The translations under genes and the position numbers were made by a program. A stretch of 64,000 bases of DNA from Arenibacter echinorum. GTDB taxonomy: Bacteria; Bacteroidota; Bacteroidia; Flavobacteriales; Flavobacteriaceae. This document shows positions 28,420 through 37,041 of this stretch, piece by piece (position 1 is the first letter of the stretch; every line of letters starts with the position of its first letter). Location of the stretch: positions 124,001-188,000 of the forward strand of contig NZ_QLLN01000006.1 of the NCBI RefSeq assembly GCF_003259375.1, in the 5' to 3' direction. The notes under the pieces are model-generated. The model ran no database searches and was not told the origin of the DNA. It saw nothing but the letters and a program-made list of their open reading frames with translations.

Positions 28420-30513
28420 ATGAGCAAAGCCATATACCTTGCCACTACAGAGCCCAATAGCGGAAAATCTATCGTATCCTTGGGCATGATGCAGTTATTA
28501 TTGGGGAAAACCGCGAAAGTGGGTTATTTCCGGCCCATTATCGATGACTTTGAAAAGGGCAGGATCGATGACCATATAGATACTGTACTAAAGCATTTTG
28601 AAGTAGACCAGAAATTTAAGGATTCCTATGCCTATACCCGTAGCCAAGTGGTACAACTTAAAAATATGGACAAGGATGACGAAATTATAAGTAATATCAT
28701 CAATAAGTACAAGGCCATTGAGGATAGGTTCGATATTGTAGTGGTGGAAGGAACAGATTTTTCAGGTGAGGGCGCCATCATAGAATGGGACATTAATGTG
28801 CTTATCGCCAAAAATTTAGGAATTCCGGCAATTATAATTGCCAACGGCATGGGCAAATCCCTTCAAGAATTGGTCGGAAATATATACATGGCTTATGATT
28901 CCTTTAGGGAAAAGGGAGTTGAAGTACTACTGACCGTTGCCAATAAGGTACAGCCAGAAAATTTGGAACAGGCAGTATCTGGTCTCAAGACAAAACTGCC
29001 AAAAAAAGTATTGATAGCTGCTATCCCTTTGAACCCTGTTTTGGGAAATCCGACCGTAAAGGAAATTGCACAGGCTCTTTCGGCCAAGGTTTTGTTCGGA
29101 GAAGATTTTATAAACAATCAGGCCGGTGAATTTAGCGTGGGCGCCATGCAGCTCCGCAATTACATCACCCATTTAAAAAAGGATAGCTTGGTCATCACCC
29201 CTGGAGATAGGGCAGATATTATTCTAGGGGCTTTACAGGCCAACATCTCCAGAAATTACCCCAATCTATCCGGTATAGTTCTAACAGGCGGACTATTACC
29301 GGAGGACTCCATCATTAAACTTATTGAGGGCCTTTCCGATATTATTCCTATCATTTCAGTTGCCGATGGTACTTTTTCGGTAACCAACCGCATAGGAACC
29401 ATTAAACCTAGGATATATCCAGAAAACAAGGAAAAAATAGCGACCTCCATACAGGAATTTGAAAAATATGTCCCCACAAATGAATTGGCCGAGCGACTTA
29501 TTACTTTTAAGGCTGAGGGAATTACCCCTAGAATGTTCCAGTACAATCTTCTTAAACGGGCAAAATCGGCCAAGAAACATATTGTCCTCCCGGAAGGAAA
29601 TGACGAACGCATTCTGAAGGCTACCAAAAAACTTCTGGACACCAATGCCGTCACCATTACATTGTTGGGAGATAAGGAGCAAATAATGGCAAAAATTTCA
29701 GAATTGGATATAAGTTTGGATTCCAATAGCTTCGATATTATAGACCCCAAATCTTCGCCCAATTTTATGGATTATGCCACCACCCTATACGAACTGCGAA
29801 AAGAAAAAAATGTTAACCTTGCCATGGCGAAAGATCTAATGGAGGATGTTTCCTATTTTGGCACCATGATGGTCTACAAAGGTCATGCCGATGGAATGGT
29901 TTCCGGTGCAGCACATACTACACAACATACCATAAGACCGGCTTTACAATTTATCAAGACCAAACCTGAGGTCTCCATTGTGTCCTCCGTGTTCTTTATG
30001 TGTCTCCCCAACCGTGTCACCATATTTGGGGACTGCGCCATTAATCCCAATCCCACCGCTGAACAATTGGCGGAAATAGCCATTTCTTCTGCGGCAACCA
30101 GCACGGCGTTTGGCATAGAACCCAAAATTGCCATGCTATCCTATTCATCCGGGGCTTCAGGAGTGGGCGAAGACGTGGATAGAGTGCGCAAAGCCACAGA
30201 TATTATCAAAAGAAAACGACCTGGTTTAAAAGTAGAAGGCCCCATACAGTACGATGCAGCCGTGGATATAAATGTAGGCAAGAGTAAATTGCCGGATTCG
30301 GAAGTGGCGGGACAGGCCAGTGTATTCATTTTTCCAGATCTCAATACTGGAAACAATACCTATAAGGCCGTTCAAAGGGAAACAGGTGCCTTGGCCATTG
30401 GCCCCATGTTACAAGGTCTAAACAAACCTGTTAACGACCTAAGCCGTGGCTGTACAGTGGAGGATATCTATAACACTGTAGTCATCACCGCCATACAGGC
30501 ACAAGGCCTATAA
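28420..30513 (+). CDS. pta: Phosphate acetyltransferase
   Basis: The 697-residue enzyme is the long form: an N-terminal BioD-like P-loop domain (TTEPNSGKSIVSLGMMQLL), a central DRTGG domain, and the C-terminal catalytic PTA_PTB domain (AKKHIVLPEGNDERILKA to the end). It converts acetyl-CoA and phosphate to acetyl phosphate. It is followed 24 bp later by ackA. The pair gives ATP by substrate-level phosphorylation and is driven from operator copy 5. Confidence 0.95.
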   Translation: MSKAIYLATTEPNSGKSIVSLGMMQLLLGKTAKVGYFRPIIDDFEKGRIDDHIDTVLKHFEVDQKFKDSYAYTRSQVVQLKNMDKDDEIISNIINKYKAIEDRFDIVVVEGTDFSGEGAIIEWDINVLIAKNLGIPAIIIANGMGKSLQELVGNIYMAYDSFREKGVEVLLTVANKVQPENLEQAVSGLKTKLPKKVLIAAIPLNPVLGNPTVKEIAQALSAKVLFGEDFINNQAGEFSVGAMQLRNYITHLKKDSLVITPGDRADIILGALQANISRNYPNLSGIVLTGGLLPEDSIIKLIEGLSDIIPIISVADGTFSVTNRIGTIKPRIYPENKEKIATSIQEFEKYVPTNELAERLITFKAEGITPRMFQYNLLKRAKSAKKHIVLPEGNDERILKATKKLLDTNAVTITLLGDKEQIMAKISELDISLDSNSFDIIDPKSSPNFMDYATTLYELRKEKNVNLAMAKDLMEDVSYFGTMMVYKGHADGMVSGAAHTTQHTIRPALQFIKTKPEVSIVSSVFFMCLPNRVTIFGDCAINPNPTAEQLAEIAISSAATSTAFGIEPKIAMLSYSSGASGVGEDVDRVRKATDIIKRKRPGLKVEGPIQYDAAVDINVGKSKLPDSEVAGQASVFIFPDLNTGNNTYKAVQRETGALAIGPMLQGLNKPVNDLSRGCTVEDIYNTVVITAIQAQGL

Positions 30514-30537
30514 TTTTAATCCAATAAAACAAAAACT

Positions 30538-31719
30538 ATGAACATACTGATCATAAACGCAGGTAGTTCTTCCATTAAATATCAATTGATTCAAATGCCT
30601 TCGGAGCTTGTAATAGGCAAGGGTTTAATAGAACGAATCGGCTCCAAAAATGCCACTGTAAAGTATAAAACCAATACCGTGGATATTGAGGAGGTGATGG
30701 TGATTCCCAACCACAGTGACGGATTCAAGAAAATGGCCACACTCCTGATGGATCCTGACCAAGGTGTTATTGCAGACGTTAATGATATCGCGATTGTCGC
30801 CCATAGGGTAGTGCATGGCGGTAACACCTTTTCTGAAACCACCGTGATTACACAGGAGGTAAAAGATAAAATAAGGGAACTTTCAGTATTGGCCCCTTTA
30901 CACAACCCACATAATTTGGAAGGCATTATATTGGCAGAGGAAGCTTTTCCTACTGCCAAACAAATTGCCGTTTTTGATACCGCTTTTCACCAGACCATGC
31001 CAGTGAAGGCCAAGAAATACGCTTTGCCCAATGAATTATATACAGATCATCGTATCCAAGCCTTTGGTTTTCATGGTACCAGTCACAAATATGTATCCGA
31101 GAAGGCAATTTCCTTATTAAAATTAAAATCTTCCAAGATAATTACCATACATCTGGGCCATGGGTGCAGTATCACTGCCGTAAGGGAAGGAAAAAGTGTT
31201 GATCATTCCATGGGGTTTACCCCTGCCAACGGACTTATCATGGGCTCTAGAAGTGGGGACATAGATCACTCCCTTATCTTTTATTTGGTAAATAATTTGG
31301 GCTATGGTCTGGAAGAAGTCAATGCTTTACTCTCCAAAAAAAGTGGGATGCTAGGGCTTACAGGCCATAGGGATTTAAGGGACATTGAAGCCAAAGCCAA
31401 AACAGGAAATAAAGAATGTATCTTGGCCTTGGAAATGAATGCCTACCGCATAAAAAAATATATAGGGGCCTATACAGCAGCCATGGACGGCTTGGATGCC
31501 GTGGTCTTTACCGCCGGCATCGGAGAAAATTCCAGTACCCTTAGGAGCCTTGTATGCACGGATATGGATTGTCTGGGCATAACACTGGACCCTGCCAAAA
31601 ATGAATCAAAATCTTCCAACATTAGGGAAATTGGCAGTGACAAGGCTCAAGTCAAAATCTTGGTAGTACCTACCAATGAAGAACTGGAAATTGCAAAACA
31701 GGCCTTCGGTCTATCCTAG
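30538..31719 (+). CDS. ackA: Acetate kinase
   Basis: The 393-residue enzyme has the acetate-kinase signatures NAGSSSIKYQLI at the N-terminus, HRVVHGG, FDTAFHQTMP and FHGTSHKY, plus GSRSGDIDHS. It makes ATP and acetate from acetyl phosphate. Length is normal. It is the second gene of the pta-ackA operon; together with ldhA it provides fermentative ATP and redox balance. Confidence 0.95.
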   Translation: MNILIINAGSSSIKYQLIQMPSELVIGKGLIERIGSKNATVKYKTNTVDIEEVMVIPNHSDGFKKMATLLMDPDQGVIADVNDIAIVAHRVVHGGNTFSETTVITQEVKDKIRELSVLAPLHNPHNLEGIILAEEAFPTAKQIAVFDTAFHQTMPVKAKKYALPNELYTDHRIQAFGFHGTSHKYVSEKAISLLKLKSSKIITIHLGHGCSITAVREGKSVDHSMGFTPANGLIMGSRSGDIDHSLIFYLVNNLGYGLEEVNALLSKKSGMLGLTGHRDLRDIEAKAKTGNKECILALEMNAYRIKKYIGAYTAAMDGLDAVVFTAGIGENSSTLRSLVCTDMDCLGITLDPAKNESKSSNIREIGSDKAQVKILVVPTNEELEIAKQAFGLS

Positions 31720-31830
31720 AACCAATAATTATGGTATAGATTTTTAGTCAACGTTGGGAGAAATCAAATTTTCCATGATGACCGATGACTAGTATAGTCA
31801 AACAAAATTACCGTTTGTCACAAGCCAGGT

Positions 31831-32040
31831 TTACTCCTTTTTTGCCTTACATGTTTTTATTCCAAAAGGAAGGTACAACGGACAAAAGCCCATAAAGCTG
31901 GTAAGGAAAAAGATAATGGCCAAAACCACCAATACAATTCCCAACACCCCGGAAATAGTACCGTTATAATAAAGAGCGATCAATGCCGCCGCTATCACAA
32001 AACGCAAGGTTCTGTCCAAATTACCCATATTTTTCTTCAT
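31831..32040 (-). CDS. YgaP-like DUF2892 membrane protein
   Basis: The 69-residue protein has the DUF2892 pattern: MGNLDRTLRFVIAAALIALY, a second hydrophobic helix, then FMGFCPLYLPFGIKT with the conserved CPLY motif. It is a two-helix inner-membrane protein; in other proteins this module is fused to rhodanese. It is divergent from the 32325 operon, and operator copy 6 has a one-mismatch -7 box toward it (32213-32220), giving a long leader of about 165 nt. Confidence 0.82.
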   Translation of the reverse strand: MKKNMGNLDRTLRFVIAAALIALYYNGTISGVLGIVLVVLAIIFFLTSFMGFCPLYLPFGIKTCKAKKE

Positions 32041-32243
32041 GATTATAAATTTAAGTTATAGAACTTTTAAAAACCCCACAAGGCACTTTCAATGCCATTG
32101 TTAAGGAATATTTTTATATGTAAACATCAATCTGTGAAAAGCATCCTTTTGCACTTCATTCCTAACGATTCATGCAACTTTCCGCTTTTTCCAATTTTTT
32201 AACTTGATAAATCAAAGTAAATGGATATGTATTCCTATTCAAA

Positions 32244-32255
32244 TGATATATGTCA
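32244..32255. promoter_or_regulatory. CRP/FNR-like operator plus promoters, copy 6 (divergent)
   Basis: TGATATATGTCA. On the plus side a perfect -7 box TAATTTTG (32279-32286) ends 36.5 bp from the centre, 39 bp before the ATG at 32325. On the minus side TTACTTTG (32220 to 32213, one mismatch) has the same offset toward the DUF2892 gene. Confidence 0.85.
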
Positions 32256-32324
32256 TTTCAGGGACCAATACCTTTAAATAATTTTGTAGTACGCCAAGTA
32301 TTATAGTACTTAAAGCAAATTATC

Positions 32325-32711
32325 ATGGAAAAACAAATCATATATAACTCAAATCTGCATTTTGAACACGAAATTTGGAGGCGGGAACTCTTCTTTTGGC
32401 AGGATGAACTCATCATTTTCAATAACAGGCTTAGTGAGCTGGTTACTAGGTGGACCAAAAAAGAGGTATTAAATCAATTGGACTACTTTCAGAACGAATT
32501 TATCCTACATGGTGGAGTAATCGAGGATTTATTGGAAGAAATGGAAATCCATGAATCCCGCATGGCCGATCAAGATTTGTTGTCACATGATGCCATGGAT
32601 ACCATGATGGTAAAAAAACACATGGAGTTCCGAAAAAAAATGGAAATACAGGAAGAGATCTATACAGCTCTTAAAAGGGAATTCTTTCGTTTTTTGACCA
32701 AGCACCTATAA
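32325..32711 (+). CDS. Small helical protein of unknown function
   Basis: The 128-residue protein is almost wholly helical and acidic, with aromatic-rich start IWRRELFFWQDELIIF, a central LDYFQNEFILHG segment and EMEIHESRM. The spacing and residues match the unknown protein at 35713-36108 (EWLNIIAFWKDEARFF; DIVAHESLL), so the two look like distant paralogues, possibly four-helix bundles. It has no signal peptide or membrane helix. It is the first gene after operator copy 6 and lies 5 bp before the UbiB-like kinase gene. The function is unknown. Confidence 0.8.
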   Translation: MEKQIIYNSNLHFEHEIWRRELFFWQDELIIFNNRLSELVTRWTKKEVLNQLDYFQNEFILHGGVIEDLLEEMEIHESRMADQDLLSHDAMDTMMVKKHMEFRKKMEIQEEIYTALKREFFRFLTKHL

Positions 32712-32716
32712 ATCAT

Positions 32717-34399
32717 ATGTTTGGTATAAAATTTCCACAAAAACAAAATCTTAAAAGATACAACGCCCTATTTGTAGTACTTACCAAATATGGGTTTGAG
32801 GATGTAATGGCCAGTAGCAAGGCAAGAAAATTTATCCCTAAAAATTACCTTTTAAAACACCCTGATAAAGCAAAGAAATTATCAGAATCCACTTTTGAAC
32901 GCATCCGCATGGTGCTAGAAGAATTGGGCCCTTCCTATGTAAAGATGGGGCAAATTATGAGCAACCGTGACGACATGTTGCCCCCAGACCTGGTGAAAGA
33001 ACTAGAAAAACTACAGGACCATGCTCCTTCCCTACAGAATTTTGACGTAGAAAAAGTTTTGTCGCAAGAACTGGATATTGACTGTTCCCAACATTTCCTT
33101 TCCATAGACCCCAAACCTATGGCGGCAGCCTCTTTGGCCCAAGTTCATAAAGCTCAGCTCTCCAATGGGGATTGGGTAGTATTAAAAATACAGCGCCCCA
33201 ATATAGCCGAAGTCATTGCGTCTGACATTTCCATTATGAAAGAAGTTGCGGAAGCAATGGAAAAATATAGTTCACAGGTAAAAGCCTTTCAACCTGTAAA
33301 ATTGGTGGAATCCTTTGAAAAAAGCATTAACGAAGAACTTAGTTTTCATAGGGAAATGGACAATATGGAACATTTCGCCAAGAATTTCAAGGACAACGAG
33401 GCTATCTATGTCCCCCATCTATATCGCGAGCTTAGCAACGACCATATCATATGTATGGAGTGGATAGACGGAATCAAGGTTTCCGAGCTGAATAAATTAA
33501 AGGAAAGCAATATTGATTCCAGCGCCGTAGCCAAAGTTGGGGTAGATCTATATTTGGAACAGGTTTTGGAACACGGCTTTTTTCATGCGGACCCACACCC
33601 CGGAAATCTATTTGTGTTACCCGAGATCCAAAAAATCTGTTTCATAGATTTTGGCATGATGGGTACCATTATGCCCAATGACAAGGAGGCACTCATAGAA
33701 CTGCTGCTTTCTTTTTTAAAAAAGGACGTAAGGAAAATCATCTCCGTCCTAAAAAAAATAGCCTTAAAAACCGAGATTCCCGACGAAAAAAAGTTGGAGT
33801 ACGATTTGTACGAATTGATTGAAGGCATAAGCAATACCTCTATCCGTAACATTAAGTTGGGGACCACCTTGAAACAATTTAAAAATGTGCTTTATGAAAA
33901 TAAGATTACCATACCGCATTACTTGTATATTCTAATACGCGCTTTGGTAATAATTGAGGGTGTAGGACTAAAATTGGATCCAGAATTCAACATAACGGAT
34001 AATCTAGAACCATACATGGCCAAGATAACCCGTAAAAGGTTTGGCCTAAAACGACTTTTTCAAAAGAACCTAAATAGATTTCAAGATTACAATGCGCTGC
34101 TGGATAAATTGCCGACAGACATTAATGAAATAGTAGATAAGATCAAAGATGGGAAATTGGTCATTGTGCATGAGCACAAAGGCTTGAACGAGTTTAGAAA
34201 GTCTCTAAAAACTGCCTTTAACCGTTTGGTCTATGCGGTTATTATTGCAGCCCTCTCCATTGGCTCTGCCCTTTTAGTAATGGCCGATATGCCTCCAAAG
34301 ATTAGCGGAATACCCGTATTGGGCGCAATAGGTTTTAGTCTTTCCGCCATTATTGGACTGGTTATTCTAATCTCAATTTATAGGAATAAGGAAGAGTAA
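32717..34399 (+). CDS. ABC1/UbiB-family atypical kinase
   Basis: The 560-residue protein has the UbiB hallmarks. These are the KxGQ-type motif (YVKMGQIMSNRDDMLPPDL), the alanine-rich nucleotide loop AAASLAQVHKA, the lysine strand VVLKIQRP, the catalytic HADPHPGNLF and the metal-binding IDFGMMG. Two C-terminal membrane helices (from about residue 500) anchor it. Members support quinone synthesis or lipid homeostasis through ATPase-like activity. It is co-transcribed with the small helical protein gene under operator copy 6. A role in adjusting the quinone pool at low oxygen is plausible but inferred. Confidence 0.88.
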   Translation: MFGIKFPQKQNLKRYNALFVVLTKYGFEDVMASSKARKFIPKNYLLKHPDKAKKLSESTFERIRMVLEELGPSYVKMGQIMSNRDDMLPPDLVKELEKLQDHAPSLQNFDVEKVLSQELDIDCSQHFLSIDPKPMAAASLAQVHKAQLSNGDWVVLKIQRPNIAEVIASDISIMKEVAEAMEKYSSQVKAFQPVKLVESFEKSINEELSFHREMDNMEHFAKNFKDNEAIYVPHLYRELSNDHIICMEWIDGIKVSELNKLKESNIDSSAVAKVGVDLYLEQVLEHGFFHADPHPGNLFVLPEIQKICFIDFGMMGTIMPNDKEALIELLLSFLKKDVRKIISVLKKIALKTEIPDEKKLEYDLYELIEGISNTSIRNIKLGTTLKQFKNVLYENKITIPHYLYILIRALVIIEGVGLKLDPEFNITDNLEPYMAKITRKRFGLKRLFQKNLNRFQDYNALLDKLPTDINEIVDKIKDGKLVIVHEHKGLNEFRKSLKTAFNRLVYAVIIAALSIGSALLVMADMPPKISGIPVLGAIGFSLSAIIGLVILISIYRNKEE

Positions 34400-34471
34400 A
34401 TCTTAGTCTATTGCTATGAATAGTTGATAACAGATTGGGCAAAACTTTAGGTGTTCATTTTATAAAAATAG

Positions 34472-34497
34472 TTCGGAATCATTATCTTTATTCCGAA
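34472..34497. repeat. Inverted repeat between the ubiB-like gene and xth
   Basis: TTCGGAAT (34472-34479) and ATTCCGAA (34490-34497) form a perfect 8-bp stem around a 10-nt loop, followed by TTGTATTTTT. It could be a weak terminator of the upstream operon or an operator of the exonuclease gene. Confidence 0.55.
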
Positions 34498-34537
34498 TTG
34501 TATTTTTCATAGCATTGTCCAAAATAATATCCTAACA

Positions 34538-35302
34538 ATGAGAATAATTTCATGGAATGTCAACGGAATTAGGGCCGTTGCAAAAAAAGATTTTTTCGAA
34601 TCCATAAATAAAATGGCACCTGATATTCTATGTCTTCAAGAGACCAAGGCCCAGGACCATGAGGTTGAGGAGACCCTTTCGGCAATGGAACATTATACCA
34701 TGCATTACAATTCGGCAGATAAGAAAGGATATTCCGGTACTGCACTTATCAGCAAAATAGAACCTATTGCCGTAACCAAAGATATGCAGGTATCGGAACA
34801 CGATAGCGAAGGTAGAATACAGTGTGCGGAGTATAATGATTTTTACTTGGTAAATGTCTACGTGCCCAATTCCGGACAGCAATTGGATCGTCTGGACTAC
34901 CGTAAACAATGGGATACCGATTTTTTAAAGTACCTGAAAAACCTTGAAAAGACAAAACCTGTAATTGCTTGTGGGGATTTTAACGTAGCACATAGGGCAA
35001 TAGACCTTAAGAACGATAAAAGCAACTATAACAAAACTGCAGGATACACCCAAATTGAAATTGATGGCATGGACAATTTTATTGAAGCCGGTTTTGTGGA
35101 TTCGTTCAGGCATTTTCATCCAGATACCATAGCATATACCTATTGGAGCTATCGTTTCAAGTCCAGGGAAAGAAACACGGGCTGGAGAATAGATTATTTC
35201 TTGGTAAGCAAGTCTCTGGTAGATCGCATAAAGTCTGTAGATATCCTATCGGATTATTTTGGTTCCGACCACTGCCCTATCTCCTTGGAAATAGAATTCT
35301 AG
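34538..35302 (+). CDS. xth: Exodeoxyribonuclease III
   Basis: The 254-residue AP endonuclease/exonuclease III has the family motifs in order: ISWNVNGIRA, LQETKAQ (metal-binding Glu), GDFNVAHRAIDL, GWRIDYFLVS and the final SDHCPI with the catalytic His. It acts in base excision repair by incising abasic sites. No region-2 operator precedes it; only the inverted repeat at 34472-34497 is seen. Its stop overlaps by 4 bp the stop of the convergent gene at 35299. Confidence 0.94.
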   Translation: MRIISWNVNGIRAVAKKDFFESINKMAPDILCLQETKAQDHEVEETLSAMEHYTMHYNSADKKGYSGTALISKIEPIAVTKDMQVSEHDSEGRIQCAEYNDFYLVNVYVPNSGQQLDRLDYRKQWDTDFLKYLKNLEKTKPVIACGDFNVAHRAIDLKNDKSNYNKTAGYTQIEIDGMDNFIEAGFVDSFRHFHPDTIAYTYWSYRFKSRERNTGWRIDYFLVSKSLVDRIKSVDILSDYFGSDHCPISLEIEF

Positions 35303-35664
35303 AAAGACCCGTAGTGCCCTATATATTCCTGTAGGACACTAATTTGAAAATCCCCAACCACCCTAAGTTCGGCATCCGCGTTCATAAGTACCAATCCATA
35401 TGCCAAATGCGATAGCTTACAGTCGCTTACAACCTGTTTTTGGATTCCAGTAAAAACCGGCCTAAAATGTTGGTCTATATCCAGACCGGCAGATTTGCCA
35501 ACCGTCATGGCCTTGATGACAGCCTCGGTAATTTGTTTTGGTGATAATCCTTGATCCAACAAATCGCTGGCTAGATGCTTTAATCGAAGACTGTAGTAGA
35601 AATCCATAAAATGGGCTATACTATCTACAGTCTTATTATCCGTGTTATAAATAGAGATTTCCAT
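35299..35664 (-). CDS. Hypothetical protein
   Basis: The 121-residue soluble protein has a helical first half (VDSIAHFMDFYYSLRLKHLASDLLDQGLSPKQITEAV) and a second half with alternating hydrophobics (HLAYGLVLMNADAELRVVGDFQISVLQEYIGHYG). No family is recognised. It is the third gene of an operon with the ECF-like sigma factor and a small helical protein, 48 bp after the latter, controlled from operator copy 7. Its stop overlaps xth by 4 bp. Confidence 0.65.
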   Translation of the reverse strand: MEISIYNTDNKTVDSIAHFMDFYYSLRLKHLASDLLDQGLSPKQITEAVIKAMTVGKSAGLDIDQHFRPVFTGIQKQVVSDCKLSHLAYGLVLMNADAELRVVGDFQISVLQEYIGHYGSF

Positions 35665-35712
35665 AAATTTTGTTCCTAACAGATTAGACAGTGATATTGG
35701 GCAAGCTATTGG

Positions 35713-36108
35713 TCATAATTTCTTGGCATACCCAAAAACCATTTTTTTAAATTCCATAAAGTCTTTGGTAAACAAATCCATTTGGTCCCTGATATTTGCA
35801 TGTTTTTCCCTGAAATCCTGATCGGATAGTCCCTTCTCTCCCTTTATTAAACGGGACAATAGACTTTCATGGGCTACAATATCTTCGGCCAAATAATCAA
35901 ATAAGGTTTCGTGAATCTTATCCAGATATTGTAACATCTGTCCATATTCAGAAGCTTTTACCTGTTCCTTATCCAGCAAATCCGTAAAGAACCTGGCTTC
36001 GTCCTTCCAAAAGGCAATGATGTTCAACCATTCCCTACTTTCCTTATGTAACGCATCAAGCCCTTCACCCAACAATATTTCTTTTTTTGACTTTGGTCCA
36101 GTGCTCAT
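35713..36108 (-). CDS. Small helical protein of unknown function
   Basis: The 131-residue, highly charged, all-helical protein has ESREWLNIIAFWKDEARFFTD near residue 19 and DIVAHESLLSRLIKGE in the middle. These positions correspond to FFWQDELIIF and EMEIHESRM in the protein at 32325-32711, so the two are likely paralogues. No membrane segment or known domain is seen. It is the second gene of the operon starting with the sigma-like factor (27-bp gap). Confidence 0.72.
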   Translation of the reverse strand: MSTGPKSKKEILLGEGLDALHKESREWLNIIAFWKDEARFFTDLLDKEQVKASEYGQMLQYLDKIHETLFDYLAEDIVAHESLLSRLIKGEKGLSDQDFREKHANIRDQMDLFTKDFMEFKKMVFGYAKKL

Positions 36109-36135
36109 AGTTCTATAAATTAAAATTCCTTGTTA

Positions 36136-36903
36136 TTAGTCCAAATATCTTTTGATGAAGCTGGCCCTTAGACTTTTTCTTGCAGTCTTCAAAAGCGATT
36201 CTATTTCCTGAACGGTACTATTGTGTATTTTGGAAATTTCCGATATATCAAATTGATGTTCCGTAAATAGTTCAAATACCCTTCGCATTTGCTCGGGCAT
36301 ATGATATAAGACCATTTCTGAGTGTTTTCTAATGTTCTCCGCTCCCAATTCCTTATCCAATTGGAGTATCACTTTTTGATCGTCATCGCCAACAAAAATA
36401 TGGTTTAGCACATAGTCGTCCTTGGCATAGGAAATATCGTCCAATTCTTCGTTCATAATTAAATCCCCATCTCCATCCGTAGTAAATTTTTCCTGCATGC
36501 TATCCCATTCAGGTTTGGAGTAGGTATCTATATTTTCAAGGAACAAGGCATCATACTCTTCATCCACAAAGATAGTCTCCAGCAATTCATCCACTTTCTT
36601 GAACATCCATGGATGCAGCTCATTTTTATTATTAATCTCATCCAAATGGTCATATACCTCTATAAAAAGCTGATCAATAATATCATCCGCCTTATACCTG
36701 TTCCTATCGACCTTACCCTTTACCACGGCACGATTGAGATTTTTTTGGACATATCGCCTTACTTCGGGCATGGCCTTTAGCAATAACTGATTGAATGCCT
36801 TAAGGTCTCCTTCCTTTTTTAACCGTCGTAAATTAGAAAAGGAATTGGCTACAAACACATGAAATTCCCTTTGACTTTGAAATATATTGACTGACTCTTT
36901 CAT
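36136..36903 (-). CDS. ECF-like sigma factor with long linker
   Basis: The 255-residue protein has a sigma-70 region-2-like part (residues ~25-110: FNQLLLKAMPEVRRYV, YKADDIIDQLFIEVYDHLDEI, LHPWMFKKVDELLE). A C-terminal region-4-like helix-turn-helix follows (MPEQMRRVFELFTEHQFDISEISKIHNSTVQEIESLLKTA, split here as residues ~205-250). Between them lies an unusually long acidic linker of about 90 residues (DEEYDALFLENID, TTDGDGDLIMNEELDDIS). Usual ECF sigma factors are about 180-200 residues. It is the first gene of a three-gene operon under operator copy 7, so it could relay the primary signal to a secondary set of promoters. No anti-sigma gene is adjacent. Sigma activity is inferred. Confidence 0.7.
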   Translation of the reverse strand: MKESVNIFQSQREFHVFVANSFSNLRRLKKEGDLKAFNQLLLKAMPEVRRYVQKNLNRAVVKGKVDRNRYKADDIIDQLFIEVYDHLDEINNKNELHPWMFKKVDELLETIFVDEEYDALFLENIDTYSKPEWDSMQEKFTTDGDGDLIMNEELDDISYAKDDYVLNHIFVGDDDQKVILQLDKELGAENIRKHSEMVLYHMPEQMRRVFELFTEHQFDISEISKIHNSTVQEIESLLKTARKSLRASFIKRYLD

Positions 36904-36968
36904 ACTTTATATAATTATATTTTAAATAGTTGTACTTCAAAAATGCCAACTTCCTTCTTCTAAAAAAA

Positions 36969-36980
36969 TGATTTTAATCA
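36969..36980 (-). promoter_or_regulatory. CRP/FNR-like operator plus promoter, copy 7
   Basis: TGATTTTAATCA has symmetric TGAT/ATCA half-sites. On the minus strand CATTTTTG (36945 to 36938, one mismatch to TAnnTTTG) ends 36.5 bp from the centre, about 35 bp before the sigma-like gene's ATG. Confidence 0.8.
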
Positions 36981-37041
36981 TCTATCCCGAATCGATCCAG
37001 AGAAATAAATTTTGATAGTAATCCTAGACGTTCACTAGTGC

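Noticed and set aside
31786-31800. TGACTAGTATAGTCA palindrome after ackA as an operator
   Set aside because: Half-sites are 7 bp apart instead of 4, and no gene lies in the direction of the only nearby -7-like box; its role is unclear.
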